A stretch of 64,000 bases of DNA from NCBI RefSeq assembly GCF_021088345.1, contig NZ_CP088156.1, forward strand, positions 7,431,001 through 7,495,000, written 5' to 3'. The notes under the pieces are model-generated. The model worked only from the letters and a program-made list of their open reading frames with translations. It was not told the DNA's origin and made no database searches. Each line of letters opens with the position of its first letter. The first letter of the stretch is position 1. The DNA comes from Bradyrhizobium ontarionense. Lineage in GTDB: Bacteria; Pseudomonadota; Alphaproteobacteria; Rhizobiales; Xanthobacteraceae. The position numbers and the translations under genes were made by a program. Shown here in pieces: positions 26,954-36,083 of this stretch.

Positions 26954-28045
26954 CTATGCCGAGGTCGACGTCTTGCCAGAAGTCGACTCCGGCTTGGCTG
27001 AATCTGGCGAGGACTGGCCGATTGTGAAATCGGCCAGTGCCCGACGGCGGAACTCGGTGGGCGTCTGCCCGGTTTGAGCCTTGAAGGCGCGATTGAACGG
27101 ACCGATCGATCCCCAACCGGCATCAAGCGCGATGGTCAGCACGGGGACGCGAGATTGCGCAGGGTCAGACAGCGCCACCTGCGCCTCATTCAACCTGTGC
27201 TCGTTCACGAAAGCTGTGAAGTTCCGATGGCCGAGCCGCTGGTTGATCAGTCGCCGAAGTCGATATTCGGGCACTCCCAACTGCTCGGCCAGCCGATCCA
27301 CCGAAAGGTCCGGGTCGCGGTAGGCGCGGTCGTGCTCCATTGCCCGCCGCAGCCGCTCCGCCAGTTGGCGCTCCTCGGCGCTGATCTCCGTTGTTGCGCC
27401 AGGGATGGTCAGCGTCTCGCGCACGACCGGCGCCGGTTCGAGCGGTGGCTCAGGCCCGACAGCGCGCAGACGTATCAGAGCGGCAACCATGGCCAAGCCA
27501 AGCACGGCCGAAAGACCGGGCAGCCAGCGGACGCCGGCAGCATCCAGCACCGTTGTGCCAAGGATGACGAGACCTACAGCGCAGGCGAAAATGATCCTGA
27601 AGCGCCGTCGCCCCTCGACCAAGTCTGCCTTGCGTCCCGCAAGCACCCGAACGGTCTCGATGACGACCACGATCAGCGTCGCAGCATGCGTCGCATTCCA
27701 CGCCAAGGTCGAGCCGGATAGAGTTGCCGCGCCTGCGAGCGGCAGGAGAGCAACAAAGACCGCCCACCGCCATCGCGTCGATCGGGAGGCTTCACCAAAG
27801 ACTGTCTCGGTCCACGCAACGAACACGCCTGCGATTGAGTTGCTCAGGATTCGCAGCGGAACGATCCACCAGGCGAGACTTTCGTGTATTCCGGGAGCCG
27901 TTTCGATAAGAAACGCTATTGCGCAGAGGTCGAAGAGCAGTCTGGCGCGACCGATCGGCGACCGGAGCGTGCCGGGGAGACCAATGATCGCAAGTATGCC
28001 GAGCAGCGCCAATGCGCCGCCGCGGAGCCCGGTTTCGAGCAGCAC
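26954..28045 (-). CDS. Membrane-bound AraC-family regulator
   Basis: 363 residues from the GTG at 28045, supported by GGAGGT six bases before it. The first 200 residues contain about six to seven hydrophobic segments, with basic loops (RRRFR). The C-terminal 110 residues are an AraC DNA-binding domain: LSVDRLAEQLGVPEYRLRRL then INQRLGHRNF, and the second HTH with IALDAGWGSIGPFNRAFKAQ followed by TGQTPTEFRRR. So a membrane sensor is fused directly to a DNA-binding domain. Cotranscribed with the acyltransferase gene downstream, which it may control. Confidence 0.88.
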   Translation of the reverse strand: MLLETGLRGGALALLGILAIIGLPGTLRSPIGRARLLFDLCAIAFLIETAPGIHESLAWWIVPLRILSNSIAGVFVAWTETVFGEASRSTRWRWAVFVALLPLAGAATLSGSTLAWNATHAATLIVVVIETVRVLAGRKADLVEGRRRFRIIFACAVGLVILGTTVLDAAGVRWLPGLSAVLGLAMVAALIRLRAVGPEPPLEPAPVVRETLTIPGATTEISAEERQLAERLRRAMEHDRAYRDPDLSVDRLAEQLGVPEYRLRRLINQRLGHRNFTAFVNEHRLNEAQVALSDPAQSRVPVLTIALDAGWGSIGPFNRAFKAQTGQTPTEFRRRALADFTIGQSSPDSAKPESTSGKTSTSA

Positions 28046-28435
28046 TCGCGAACCTCCAATGCTTTTGTGGCTCGAACAATGACTGTGTGCAAGTCAAGGA
28101 GAACTTCGAGAAGATATTCGGGGGGCTGCTTATAGTCCGCGAAGCCATAACGCCATCGCTATATCGATGTGCTTTGACTCTCCGGTTGATCATGTCGCCT
28201 TTTCGCCGGTAAGGGTCATCCCCGGTCTATGATGAGAGGCGCGTTGTTGGCCCACAGCCGTCGCCTTACGGTGCCGCATCAAGTCGGTATTTATCTGGGG
28301 GGACACCGGCCATCAAATAACGGCGGGCGTGGCCTGCGCGGTCAATTGAAAGCGGATTGGCCCGACTGAACCCAGACATGGCTGGGATCCTGGAATGCAG
28401 CCCTGCCAACCTGTCAAAACCTCTGTGCAGATGTC
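28046..28435. other. Intergenic stretch without a gene
   Basis: Leader of the AraC/acyltransferase operon and 3' flank of the FecR gene. It is of mixed, lower GC composition around 28070-28340. No reading frame, RNA gene or repeat of the window's families was recognised. Confidence 0.4.
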
Positions 28436-29728
28436 CTAGCGGAGTTGCGGCTGCTGCTTGCCGTTACCGCGCGGCGCCTGGCGTCCGCGCGGCGGCACCG
28501 GCCTGAGCGGCAGACCCGGACGTTGCAGCCGCGGCGCGGCTTCGCGCTGGTCCCCTGGACGAAGCTGTGGCGCGTTGGGCGTCAGGCGCGGCGTCTCGGC
28601 GGGCCGCGCCAGATTCGGCTGCGGCGACGGTGCCTGCTGCTGCTGGCCCTGACGCTCCGGCCGCTGCGGCGGCTGGGCCGGTCGGTTGGCCGGCAGAGGC
28701 GACCCAGGCCGCGGCCTTGCCCCCGGCTGCTGCAGGCCCTGGCGGCCGGTCGGCGGCGATGGCTGCGGATTGCGCGGCGCCTGCGGTTGAGCCGGTGCGC
28801 CGTTCGGGCGCAGCGGGCTGCCGCGGTTCGGTGCGAGGCCGGGATTGGCGCGGCGGACCGCGCGCTGCTCGGTCACGATGCGGCGGCCGAGCGTCTGGGA
28901 GGTATGCAGCTCGCGCACGAAGCCGCGGTCGCGCTGGACGTCCCGCGCGGCGATCACCAGCGGCACCGCGGCGAAGCGCGCCGCGCCGCCAGCCACGCCC
29001 GGCCGGATCGCGAAGCCGCTCGCGCCTTGCGTCAGCGCGCCGAGCCGCACGCCCTGGCGGTCATTGACCTCGATGTGGCCGACGCGCCCGTCGGCATCCG
29101 GATAGAGCTTGACGGCGACGTTGCGGGTGGCTGCGGCTGTGCCCGCGGCCGTGGCGTCATCGGGGACCTCGATGACACCGGTGGTGCCGCGAATGCCGAG
29201 CGTGACCGTCGGCGTGTCGATCTTCATGTCGCCGGTCTTGGCCACGGCGGCGGCGACGAAGCCGACCGTGCCGCGGGCGATGTTGAAGATCGCCGAGTTC
29301 TGCTTGCCGCCGTCCTCATAGACGTAGCTGTCGATCGTGATCTTCGCGTTGGCCGACAGACGAAAGGTGGTGCCGTCGTCGAAGGTGATGCCGAGCGAGG
29401 CCGCCGTCGAGGTCTGCACGATGTCGTTGAGATAGATGTCGTCGCGCAATTTGAGCGGCTGCGAGTTCTTGTTGCGGATCACCGTCAGGGTGCCGGTGAT
29501 CGCCACGACGTTGCCGATCGGCTCGGCCGCGCTGGCGGCCGGCGTGGCGTCTGTGGCAGGTGTAGGCGGGGCTGCATCAGGGGCCGGCTGTGCCTGCGCG
29601 AGCTGCACCAAGTTCGTGGCCGACGGGCGCTCCAGCGGCAGGGGCGCGGCCGCCTCCGCCGTCTGGCTCGAGACCACGGCGAGGGCGAGCAGCAGCGAGG
29701 CGGCGAAGGCAGGCCGGAGCGATGTCAC
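28436..29728 (-). CDS. FecR domain protein with Pro/Gln/Arg-rich tail
   Basis: 430 residues. Signal peptide (MTSLRPAFAASLLLALAVVS, cleavage near AEA), then an Ala/Pro linker. A FecR domain lies at about 70-200: IGNVVAITGTLTVIRNKNSQ, IYLNDIVQTSTAASLGITFD, and TPTVTLGIRGTTGVIEV. The rest is a Pro/Gln/Arg low-complexity tail. Secreted FecR proteins of this type, unlike the anti-sigma FecR, lack an ECF partner and have no known function; no sigma gene is adjacent. The tail is very basic, which would suit contact with polyanionic surface polymers. Confidence 0.82.
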   Translation of the reverse strand: MTSLRPAFAASLLLALAVVSSQTAEAAAPLPLERPSATNLVQLAQAQPAPDAAPPTPATDATPAASAAEPIGNVVAITGTLTVIRNKNSQPLKLRDDIYLNDIVQTSTAASLGITFDDGTTFRLSANAKITIDSYVYEDGGKQNSAIFNIARGTVGFVAAAVAKTGDMKIDTPTVTLGIRGTTGVIEVPDDATAAGTAAATRNVAVKLYPDADGRVGHIEVNDRQGVRLGALTQGASGFAIRPGVAGGAARFAAVPLVIAARDVQRDRGFVRELHTSQTLGRRIVTEQRAVRRANPGLAPNRGSPLRPNGAPAQPQAPRNPQPSPPTGRQGLQQPGARPRPGSPLPANRPAQPPQRPERQGQQQQAPSPQPNLARPAETPRLTPNAPQLRPGDQREAAPRLQRPGLPLRPVPPRGRQAPRGNGKQQPQLR

Positions 29729-29847
29729 GATGCAAGTCCGAGCGGCGGGGACGGGATGCGGCGCCGCCGATATCAGCGATGATCTGCTGAACGTCGGATG
29801 AATGCGGTTCGGGACATCGCTTTTCGGAAAGCTGTCGTCCGTGGCGA

Positions 29848-30651
29848 TCAGCCGACGCGCTTCCAGGTCTGGCCGCCGCAGAACAGGCCGCCGAAGGCGC
29901 AGCCCTGGACCCGCAAGGTGGTCGGGTTCCTGAGGACGACGGTGGAGTCGTAGTTGCCGCCGCCGTCCGGATCATGGATGCGGCCGACCCATTTGCTGTC
30001 CTTCGGCTTCATGTTGATCAGGATCTTCTCGCGCGTCTTCTCGGCAAAGCCGCAGATGTTGGCGCCGCACGGCTCGATCACGACGTTGCCCTTGTTGCCC
30101 TCGGTCGCCCACAGGCCGAGCGGCGAATTCGGATCGGGCGCCGCGGCCGGAGCCCGCTGAGACGCCACAGGCGCTGCGGCAAGGGTGGTCGTGGCCGGCG
30201 CCGGAGCAGGGGCTGGAGCTGCAGGCGGCGGCGCTACAGGCGCGGTTGCGGTCGAGGCGACCGGCGCTGGCGGCACCGGCATCTGCACCGTCGTGGACGG
30301 CGCGATCGGAGCGGACGCGGCCGGCGGGATGACGGCCGGTGCGGCGGCGACGGGCGCGGGTGCGTTGACGACAGGCGGAGCCGCGATCGGCGCCACGGCG
30401 GCAGGGGCTGCCGCAGCCGGCGCTGACGCTGCGGGCGCGCTGCTCACCGACGTATCGTCATCGTCGAGCCTGGCTGATTTCAGCCCGCTGAGATCGATGC
30501 CGGACACCTGCAGGCACGACAGCGACTGACAATTGCGGGGCACGGTGAGGCGGACCTTGTGTCCGTCGAAATTGAAGGCGATCGAGCTGCCGGCATGGGC
30601 GGCGCTGCTCGCCATCAGAAGCGCTGCTGCGGCCAGATAGACGGTCTTCAT
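29848..30651 (-). CDS. DUF2147 domain periplasmic protein
   Basis: 267 residues. Signal peptide MKTVYLAAAALLMASSAAHA. A short N-terminal segment with a Cys pair (NCQSLSCLQVSGIDLSG) is followed by a long Ala/Pro linker (about 70-170). The C-terminal DUF2147 domain begins SPLGLWATEGNKGNVVIEPC and contains CGANICGFAEK and CAFGGLFCGGQTWKRV. DUF2147 proteins are calycin-like periplasmic proteins of unknown role. The gene is monocistronic, about 120 bp upstream of the FecR gene on the same strand. Confidence 0.85.
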   Translation of the reverse strand: MKTVYLAAAALLMASSAAHAGSSIAFNFDGHKVRLTVPRNCQSLSCLQVSGIDLSGLKSARLDDDDTSVSSAPAASAPAAAAPAAVAPIAAPPVVNAPAPVAAAPAVIPPAASAPIAPSTTVQMPVPPAPVASTATAPVAPPPAAPAPAPAPATTTLAAAPVASQRAPAAAPDPNSPLGLWATEGNKGNVVIEPCGANICGFAEKTREKILINMKPKDSKWVGRIHDPDGGGNYDSTVVLRNPTTLRVQGCAFGGLFCGGQTWKRVG

Positions 30652-30809
30652 GGATGGAGCTCCCTCGGGCGCGTCGTGAACTGAGGGAAAGCTAGGCCCA
30701 TGCAGAGGCGCGTTCTGTGATGCGCGTCACGGTCATACGAGGAAGACGTGTCACCCGCCCGCGCGCGCCGACCGCAGCCGATCAAGTTCGCGTGTGAAAC
30801 GTCGCTGTT

Positions 30810-30893
30810 TCAGACCAGGCCGAGCACGATCGCACCGACGAAGGCAAACACGACATAGGTGACCACCATGTTCAACCGACCGGTCAGGGTCAT
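30810..30893 (-). CDS. 27-residue single-pass membrane peptide
   Basis: The peptide starts MTLTGRLNMVVTY and continues as one hydrophobic helix ending AIVLGLV. The ATG at 30893 has AGGAG eight bases upstream, a canonical site, and the frame ends at TGA. Similar short proteins with the pattern RLNMVVTY plus a helix are, from memory, annotated in other Bradyrhizobium genomes, which would support a real gene. The function is unknown; such peptides often sit in the inner membrane and modulate larger partners. It lies alone between the DUF2147 and extensin genes. Confidence 0.55.
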   Translation of the reverse strand: MTLTGRLNMVVTYVVFAFVGAIVLGLV

Positions 30894-31124
30894 GGCAAGG
30901 CTCCTGTTTTCGCGCCACTCGTTCGCGTCACGTGTGGAGCTGAAGCTGCGCTCGCTCCCGCGCCTCGAACGGCGCGCGCAGGACATATCCGATCGGCATC
31001 GGCAAAAAAGACAGCGCGGCTGTCGCTTCCCCGTGAAATGGCGGCTTCCGCGTATCGATGGTTTGCGCGCGGTCAACGGACGGCATTGACAGGTCCTTAA
31101 GCAAATTGCCGCAAACCTCTGCAT

Positions 31125-32354
31125 ATGACGCGCGGAGTTCGTTTGTATCTCGTCGGCTCCATCGTCCTTGTTTCGCTTGCGGGTTGCGGTCGTGGATTTT
31201 TCCAGGAGCGCGAGCCGTGGCGGGCCGAGGCCGAGATCGCCTGCCTGAAATCGGGCGCGGTGAAGGAGGGCGCGGACATCGTCCGCATCGAGCCGATCTC
31301 CGGCCCCGGCATGTGCGGTGCCGACTATCCGCTGAAGGTGGCGGCGCTCGGCGAGGCCAATGCGAGCTACGGCTTCGCCGACGAAAGCCTGCGTCCGCCG
31401 GCCGCGATCGGCGGGCAGCCGCGCTGGCCGATCAACCAGCCGCCGCAGGCCTATCCGCCGCCCGCGACCTATCAGCCGCAAGCCGCGCCACAGCCGGCCT
31501 ATCCGCCGTCGAGCGCCGGCTATCCCGGCGCACCGTCGCGTCCGCCGGCCTATGACGCGCCGGCCGGGGCGCCGCTGCAGCTCGATCCGCGGGGCGCGAC
31601 CCCAGGCGAGGACGACATCGATCTGCCGCCGGACGGGTCTCCGTCCGCGTCCTATCCCGCTTCGCCCTATCGCACGCAGCCCGCCGCGCCGCGCGCCGCC
31701 TATCCGCAGCAGCCGCCGGACGCGCCGTCGCGGCTCGGGCCGTCGCGCGGCGATGTGGTCGGCGCCGTCGGTCCGGTCGCGGTGAAGCCCACGGCGACGC
31801 TCGCCTGTCCGATCGTCTCGGCGCTGGACCGCTGGATCGCGGAATCCGTGCAGCCGGCGGCGATGCGCTGGTTCGGCGCCCGCGTGGTCGAGATCAAGCA
31901 GATCTCGGCCTATTCCTGCCGCGGCATGAACGGCAATCCGAGCGCGCATATTTCCGAGCATGCCTTCGGCAACGCGCTCGACATCGCCGCCTTCGTGCTT
32001 GCGGACGGCCGCCGCATCAGCGTGAAAGAGGGCTGGATCGGGCTGCCGGAGGAGCAAGGCTTTCTGCGCGACGTGCAGGGCGGCGCCTGCCAGCAGTTCA
32101 CCACGGTGCTGGCGCCGGGCTCCAACGTCTATCACTACGACCATATCCATGTGGACCTGATGCGCCGCGCCAGCCGCCGCCTGATCTGCCAGCCCGCGGC
32201 ACAGTCCGGCGAGACGGTGGCGTCGCGCGCGCAGCAGCGGCGCTACGGCTACGGCCAGCGCGAGCCGGACGTGACCAGCGCGATCCCGTCGCGCAAGCAG
32301 CCGCGCAGCATCGGACAGATGATCAACGAGGAAGACGAATTCCGGGATTATTGA
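31125..32354 (+). CDS. Extensin-family lipoprotein
   Basis: 409 residues. The lipoprotein signal ends in the lipobox SLAGC (Cys21). A Cys-containing N-terminal segment (IACLKSGAVKEGADIVRIEP ISGPGMCGADYP) is followed by a Pro/Tyr/Ala-rich linker from about 100 to 215. The C-terminal extensin-like domain (PF06904) starts TATLACPIVSALDRWIAESV, with ISAYSCRGMNG, ISEHAFGNALDIAAFVL and YHYDHIHVDLM. The His and Asp residues in these motifs recall M15 peptidases such as VanY/MepA, suggesting cell-wall endopeptidase activity. Likely anchored in the outer membrane facing the periplasm. Confidence 0.88.
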   Translation: MTRGVRLYLVGSIVLVSLAGCGRGFFQEREPWRAEAEIACLKSGAVKEGADIVRIEPISGPGMCGADYPLKVAALGEANASYGFADESLRPPAAIGGQPRWPINQPPQAYPPPATYQPQAAPQPAYPPSSAGYPGAPSRPPAYDAPAGAPLQLDPRGATPGEDDIDLPPDGSPSASYPASPYRTQPAAPRAAYPQQPPDAPSRLGPSRGDVVGAVGPVAVKPTATLACPIVSALDRWIAESVQPAAMRWFGARVVEIKQISAYSCRGMNGNPSAHISEHAFGNALDIAAFVLADGRRISVKEGWIGLPEEQGFLRDVQGGACQQFTTVLAPGSNVYHYDHIHVDLMRRASRRLICQPAAQSGETVASRAQQRRYGYGQREPDVTSAIPSRKQPRSIGQMINEEDEFRDY

Positions 32355-32360
32355 GGGAAG

Positions 32361-32423
32361 GGCGAATGGCGAGTAGCGAATAGGGGTGGCGCTACGATCT
32401 ATTCGCTATTCGCTATTCGCTCG
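32361..32423. repeat. GCGAATA heptamer repeat forming an inverted repeat
   Basis: Just after the extensin stop, GCGAATGGCGAGTAGCGAAT is mirrored by three ATTCGCT units at 32399-32423. The resulting stem could end transcription of the extensin gene, though no T-run follows. Confidence 0.5.
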
Positions 32424-32636
32424 CGCCTGTGTGCGCCTGTGGATTTCTCTCCCCCAGGATGCGCCGCCGAGCGTTGCCTGTCCCGCTCCGGAACGCAAAT
32501 GCAGCCAGCGCGCTTTGCGCGTTAGGAGCCCGTTGACCAGTTTCGCCGTCCGCCATTGGCCGACACTAGACCTGCCACAGTCGCCAGGAACAAGGCGCGC
32601 GGGGTTCTGGTTGCTGCCGGGTTGGGAGAGGCGAAG

Positions 32637-32903
32637 ATGGCATCGTATCGCATCAAGGCGATTGGCTCGGGCTTCGAGGTCGGCATCGACGGGCAGCCGG
32701 TGCTGGTCTGCCGCTCGCTGAAGATCGCCCGCCGCGCCGTCGCCGATGCCCAGCGGCTGGAGCGGATGCCGCCAAAGCCGATTCCGTGGCGCACGCCGCC
32801 GGAGAGTGACATTGCAGCGGTTGAAGCGGACGATGCTACACGCCGCGACGAGGCGGATCTCGAGGTTCTCGTCGTGTCGGATGGTCCGCCGTTGTGCTGC
32901 TGA
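32637..32903 (+). CDS. Small conserved-looking hypothetical protein
   Basis: 88 residues from the ATG at 32637, behind GGGAGAGG. The N-terminal half (MASYRIKAIGSGFEVGIDGQ, then PVLVCRSLKIARRAVADAQ) has alternating hydrophobic residues that suggest a small beta-alpha domain; the C-terminal half is acidic and ends in LCC. There is no signal peptide. It is convergent with a methyltransferase gene, with the stops adjacent. Function unknown. Confidence 0.6.
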   Translation: MASYRIKAIGSGFEVGIDGQPVLVCRSLKIARRAVADAQRLERMPPKPIPWRTPPESDIAAVEADDATRRDEADLEVLVVSDGPPLCC

Positions 32904-33518
32904 CTAACCGGCGCGGAAGCGGCAGAACTGGAACTGCTGGACCGAGCCCCACGGTGTGCGGTGTGCTTCGGTGCAGCTGTCCTCCAGCGTGAAGGCGGCA
33001 CCCAGCGTTGTGGCGAGGCTCTGTGGATCGTAACGGACGACCGGCAGCCCGCTGCACTTCTCCGGACCATCGGCCGCGAAGGTGCCGATGATGACGGCCC
33101 CACCGGGCACCACCGCCGCGCGCAGCCGCTCGACATAGGCGGCGCGATCCTCCGGCGCGGTGAGGAAATGGAAGGCGGCCCGGTCGTGCCAGACGTCGTA
33201 GCGCGCGTCCGGCGTCCAAGCGGTGACGTCGGAAGCGATCCACGTGACCCCGGCCGCTGCCGCGCCGAGCCTGCCGCGCGCCGTTGCCAGCGCCGCGTCG
33301 GAGATGTCGAGCACGGCGAGTGCGCTGTAGCCGGCCGCGAGCAGCGCATCGACCAGCCGCGAGGCGCCGCCGCCAATGTCGATGATCCGCGATGTCGGCG
33401 TCGCACCGGCCTCGCGGATCAGCCGCAGCGACGTCGCCGGGTCGTCCTGGTACCAGCTGACCTCGGTCTCGGCCTTGGTGGTGTAGACGGTCTGCCAATG
33501 GGTGCTGCGGTCGGTCAT
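32904..33518 (-). CDS. Class I SAM-dependent methyltransferase
   Basis: 204 residues from the ATG at 33518. Motif I is RIIDIGGGASRLVDALL, then ALAVLDISDAAL, WIASDVTAW and WHDRAAFHFLTAPEDRAAYV. This arrangement (start THWQTVYTTKAETEVSWYQD) is typical of short soluble methyltransferases near the thiopurine/tellurite-resistance group. The substrate is unknown. It lies 56 bp downstream of a NikR-linked TonB-dependent receptor gene on the same strand, so it could be cotranscribed with it. Confidence 0.85.
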   Translation of the reverse strand: MTDRSTHWQTVYTTKAETEVSWYQDDPATSLRLIREAGATPTSRIIDIGGGASRLVDALLAAGYSALAVLDISDAALATARGRLGAAAAGVTWIASDVTAWTPDARYDVWHDRAAFHFLTAPEDRAAYVERLRAAVVPGGAVIIGTFAADGPEKCSGLPVVRYDPQSLATTLGAAFTLEDSCTEAHRTPWGSVQQFQFCRFRAG

Positions 33519-33574
33519 GCTGTCGGGGCTCTGTGCGACATGGGGGCGCCGATCGTAGCACGGCGACCGTACCC

Positions 33575-35896
33575 CTAGAACGTCCCGGCCACCGTCACCC
33601 GGAACGTCAGCGGCTCGATCGGGTGCAGCACGCGGTCCATCACGCCGGTCTGGCAGACCTGCGCCGGCACCGTCGTCGTGGGCGAACCGTAGCAATCCTT
33701 GTAGAGCTGGTCGGTCGGCAGCAGCGAGCCGTAGCCGTAGGAGATCTGGTTGGCCTTGGTGTTGAGCAGGTTGAGCACGTCGAGCTGGATGCGCCAGCCA
33801 TTGGCGTCGCGGAAGCCGATGCGGCCGTTGAACACGCTGGTCGCGGTCGAGCGGAAATAATTGTCCTCGGTCAGCGGCGTCGCGCCGAGATAGCGCCAGC
33901 GCAAGCCGCCGAACCAGCCGGTCTTCTCTCCGAGCGTGATGCCGGCCGAAGCGATCATCGACGGCGCGTTGGGGATGGAGTTGCCGGGCGCGTTGCCGCG
34001 CAGCACCTCGGCGGGCGCACGGGCGTCGACGAGCTGATTGTAGGCCTCGGCCTGGCCATTGTCGAAGCCGACGAAGCGCGCATGCGTCATGGCAAGATCG
34101 GTATCGATGTCGATCCACGATGCCGGCCGGTAGTGATTGGTGAGCTCGAAGCCGTAGCGCCGGCTCGGCCGGCTCGCTTCGGTGTCGCCGGCATCACCGG
34201 AGAACAGGATCTCCGAATCCTGATTGAGCATGAAGAAGCTGAGCGATGAGTCGAGCCCGGGGATGATCCGCGTGCGCACGCCGACCTCGGCGCCCTTGGT
34301 GCGCACCAGCAGCGGCGACGACTCGATCCGGTTGCCCGGCGCGTTGGGATCGTCCGTGGTGGTGGCGCCGCGCGCGTCGTTGCTGTGCATGCCGTAGCCG
34401 GCGCCGAGGAAGAACTCGGTGCTGTTGAAGGGGCCGATCACCATGCGGAATTTCGGGCTGCCGAGGCTGGCCGCGGCGTCGCCGGTGTTGTTGCCGTTGA
34501 TGAGCGAATACACGTGGGTCTGGTAATAATCGCCGCGATAGCCGAGGGTGGTGCGCAGCCAGTCGGTCCAGCGCACCGTGTTCTCGACATAGAGCCCGAC
34601 GCTGCCTTCGCCGACCTTGTCGCTGCGGACGGAGCTCAGATAGTTGCGCTGCGCGGTGTAGCTGAGCGCCAGCGCGATGTCGTCATAGCGCGTCTGGAGG
34701 CCGACGGTCGTCTCCATCGGCCGTTCGGCAAAGCTGCCGTCGAATGTCCGCGACGCGTTGGCGCCGAGCATCAGCCGGTCGTCGTGCTGGTGGAACTGGT
34801 CGCCATTGACCGGGTCGCGCAGCGCATAGGTGAAGTTGTTGTAGAGATCGAGCTGGCTCTTCACCACATAGGCATTGGCCTTCCAGGAGCCGGCATCGTC
34901 GGTGCCGGCGATGCGGCCGGATAGCGCGAAGCGGTTGGTCTTGCCGCCGTCGGTCGGATCGATCGCATCATAACGGCCGAGCAGGCCGGAGGTGATGGCG
35001 CGCTCCGGCACCTGGTCGGTCGAGGACCAGCGATTGGCATAGGCCATGCCGGTGACGGAGAAGCCGTCGGTCGCGGTGCCCTGGCTGTAGCGCACCAGGC
35101 TGTTGAGCTTCTGCGCATCGTCAGGCGTGGTCCACGGCCCGTCATAGCGGCCGGCCTCGCCTGATATCAGCAGGTGGCCGTCGCCGACATGGAACGAGTC
35201 CATGCCGAAGAAGCGGCGATAGCCGAAGCTGCCGGCCGTGACCTGCGCGATCGCTTTGGGCACGCTGTCGATCAGGCCGATATGCACGCTGCCGACTGAT
35301 GCGAAGTCGCCTTCGTCGGCAAAATAAGGTCCCTTGCGCACGTCGACACGGCCGATCGTCTCCGGCATCAGCCAGTTGAGATCGGCATAGCCCTGGCCAT
35401 GGGCGTGGGTGCCCATGTTGACCGGCACGTCGTCGACATCGAGCGCGAGGTCGGTGCCATGGTCGAGATTGTAGCCGCGCAGAAAATACTGGTTGGCTTT
35501 GCCCTCGCCGGAGTGCTGCGTGACGATCAGTCCGGGCACGGCCTCCAGCGCCTCGCCGGGCCGCGTGGCCGGGCGGGCATTGATCTCCTCGCCGGAGATC
35601 ACGACCTCGCTCGCCATGCCCTGCGGGCGCGCCGGACCGGACCCGACATTGGGGGCGCCGGACGGCGCAGCTGCGGCCGTTGCCGCTGGGACAACGTTCG
35701 CAACCGGGCGCGGCGCGCCGGGCTTCGGCCGCTGCGCCTCGCGCCTGAGCTTCGGCTTCGGCTTGGCTGTGCGCCTGGGCGCATCGACGTCGACGGTGGG
35801 CAGCTCGGCGGGGACGCGCTCGGGATGCGCGTTGGCCTGTTGCACCAGCGCCGCCATCAACACGATCACGCTTGCCCCACGCCACCCCATCGTCAT
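33575..35896 (-). CDS. TonB-dependent outer-membrane receptor, probably nickel-related
   Basis: 773 residues from the ATG at 35896, behind GAGGGG; upstream in-frame starts at 35938 and 35989 lack such a site. Signal peptide MTMGWRGASVIVLMAALVQQ, cleaved after ANA. A possible TonB box (PTVDVDA) precedes a Pro/Lys/Arg linker, the plug domain (EALEAVPGLIVTQHSGEG, FLRGYNLDHGTDLALDVDD, and the Met/His stretch VNMGTHAHGQGY), and a 22-strand barrel ending FRVTVAGTF. The gene reads away from nikR and a consensus NikR operator lies between them, so it likely imports a nickel chelate and is repressed when nickel is plentiful. The HAHG in the plug could bind metal. Nickel as the ligand is inferred from regulation only. 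Confidence 0.88.
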   Translation of the reverse strand: MTMGWRGASVIVLMAALVQQANAHPERVPAELPTVDVDAPRRTAKPKPKLRREAQRPKPGAPRPVANVVPAATAAAAPSGAPNVGSGPARPQGMASEVVISGEEINARPATRPGEALEAVPGLIVTQHSGEGKANQYFLRGYNLDHGTDLALDVDDVPVNMGTHAHGQGYADLNWLMPETIGRVDVRKGPYFADEGDFASVGSVHIGLIDSVPKAIAQVTAGSFGYRRFFGMDSFHVGDGHLLISGEAGRYDGPWTTPDDAQKLNSLVRYSQGTATDGFSVTGMAYANRWSSTDQVPERAITSGLLGRYDAIDPTDGGKTNRFALSGRIAGTDDAGSWKANAYVVKSQLDLYNNFTYALRDPVNGDQFHQHDDRLMLGANASRTFDGSFAERPMETTVGLQTRYDDIALALSYTAQRNYLSSVRSDKVGEGSVGLYVENTVRWTDWLRTTLGYRGDYYQTHVYSLINGNNTGDAAASLGSPKFRMVIGPFNSTEFFLGAGYGMHSNDARGATTTDDPNAPGNRIESSPLLVRTKGAEVGVRTRIIPGLDSSLSFFMLNQDSEILFSGDAGDTEASRPSRRYGFELTNHYRPASWIDIDTDLAMTHARFVGFDNGQAEAYNQLVDARAPAEVLRGNAPGNSIPNAPSMIASAGITLGEKTGWFGGLRWRYLGATPLTEDNYFRSTATSVFNGRIGFRDANGWRIQLDVLNLLNTKANQISYGYGSLLPTDQLYKDCYGSPTTTVPAQVCQTGVMDRVLHPIEPLTFRVTVAGTF

Positions 35897-36022
35897 CGTC
35901 GTCACGCCCCTCGATCTCGCCGTCGGGGCATGCGTCATCGACTGTCGCGAGCCCACGGGCTTGCGGCACGCTCGCTTGGATCGCCCCACTGTCGAGTGTT
36001 AAAGAACGCTAAGGTGACACCG

Positions 36023-36050
36023 GTATGATGTCAACGTGTAAACATCATAC
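36023..36050. promoter_or_regulatory. NikR operator
   Basis: GTATGATG, 12 bases, CATCATAC: exactly the GTATGA-N16-TCATAC spacing of the Escherichia coli NikR site, with two further paired bases on each side. It lies 127 bp from the receptor start on one side and 33 bp from the nikR start on the other, so it can control both divergent genes. Confidence 0.9.
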
Positions 36051-36083
36051 TCGAATGACACTGTTGCCGCCGGGAGACGACAG

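Noticed and set aside
32361..32423. ATTCGCT repeats as a possible CRISPR array
   Set aside because: Seven-base units without spacers; a simple sequence repeat forming a hairpin.
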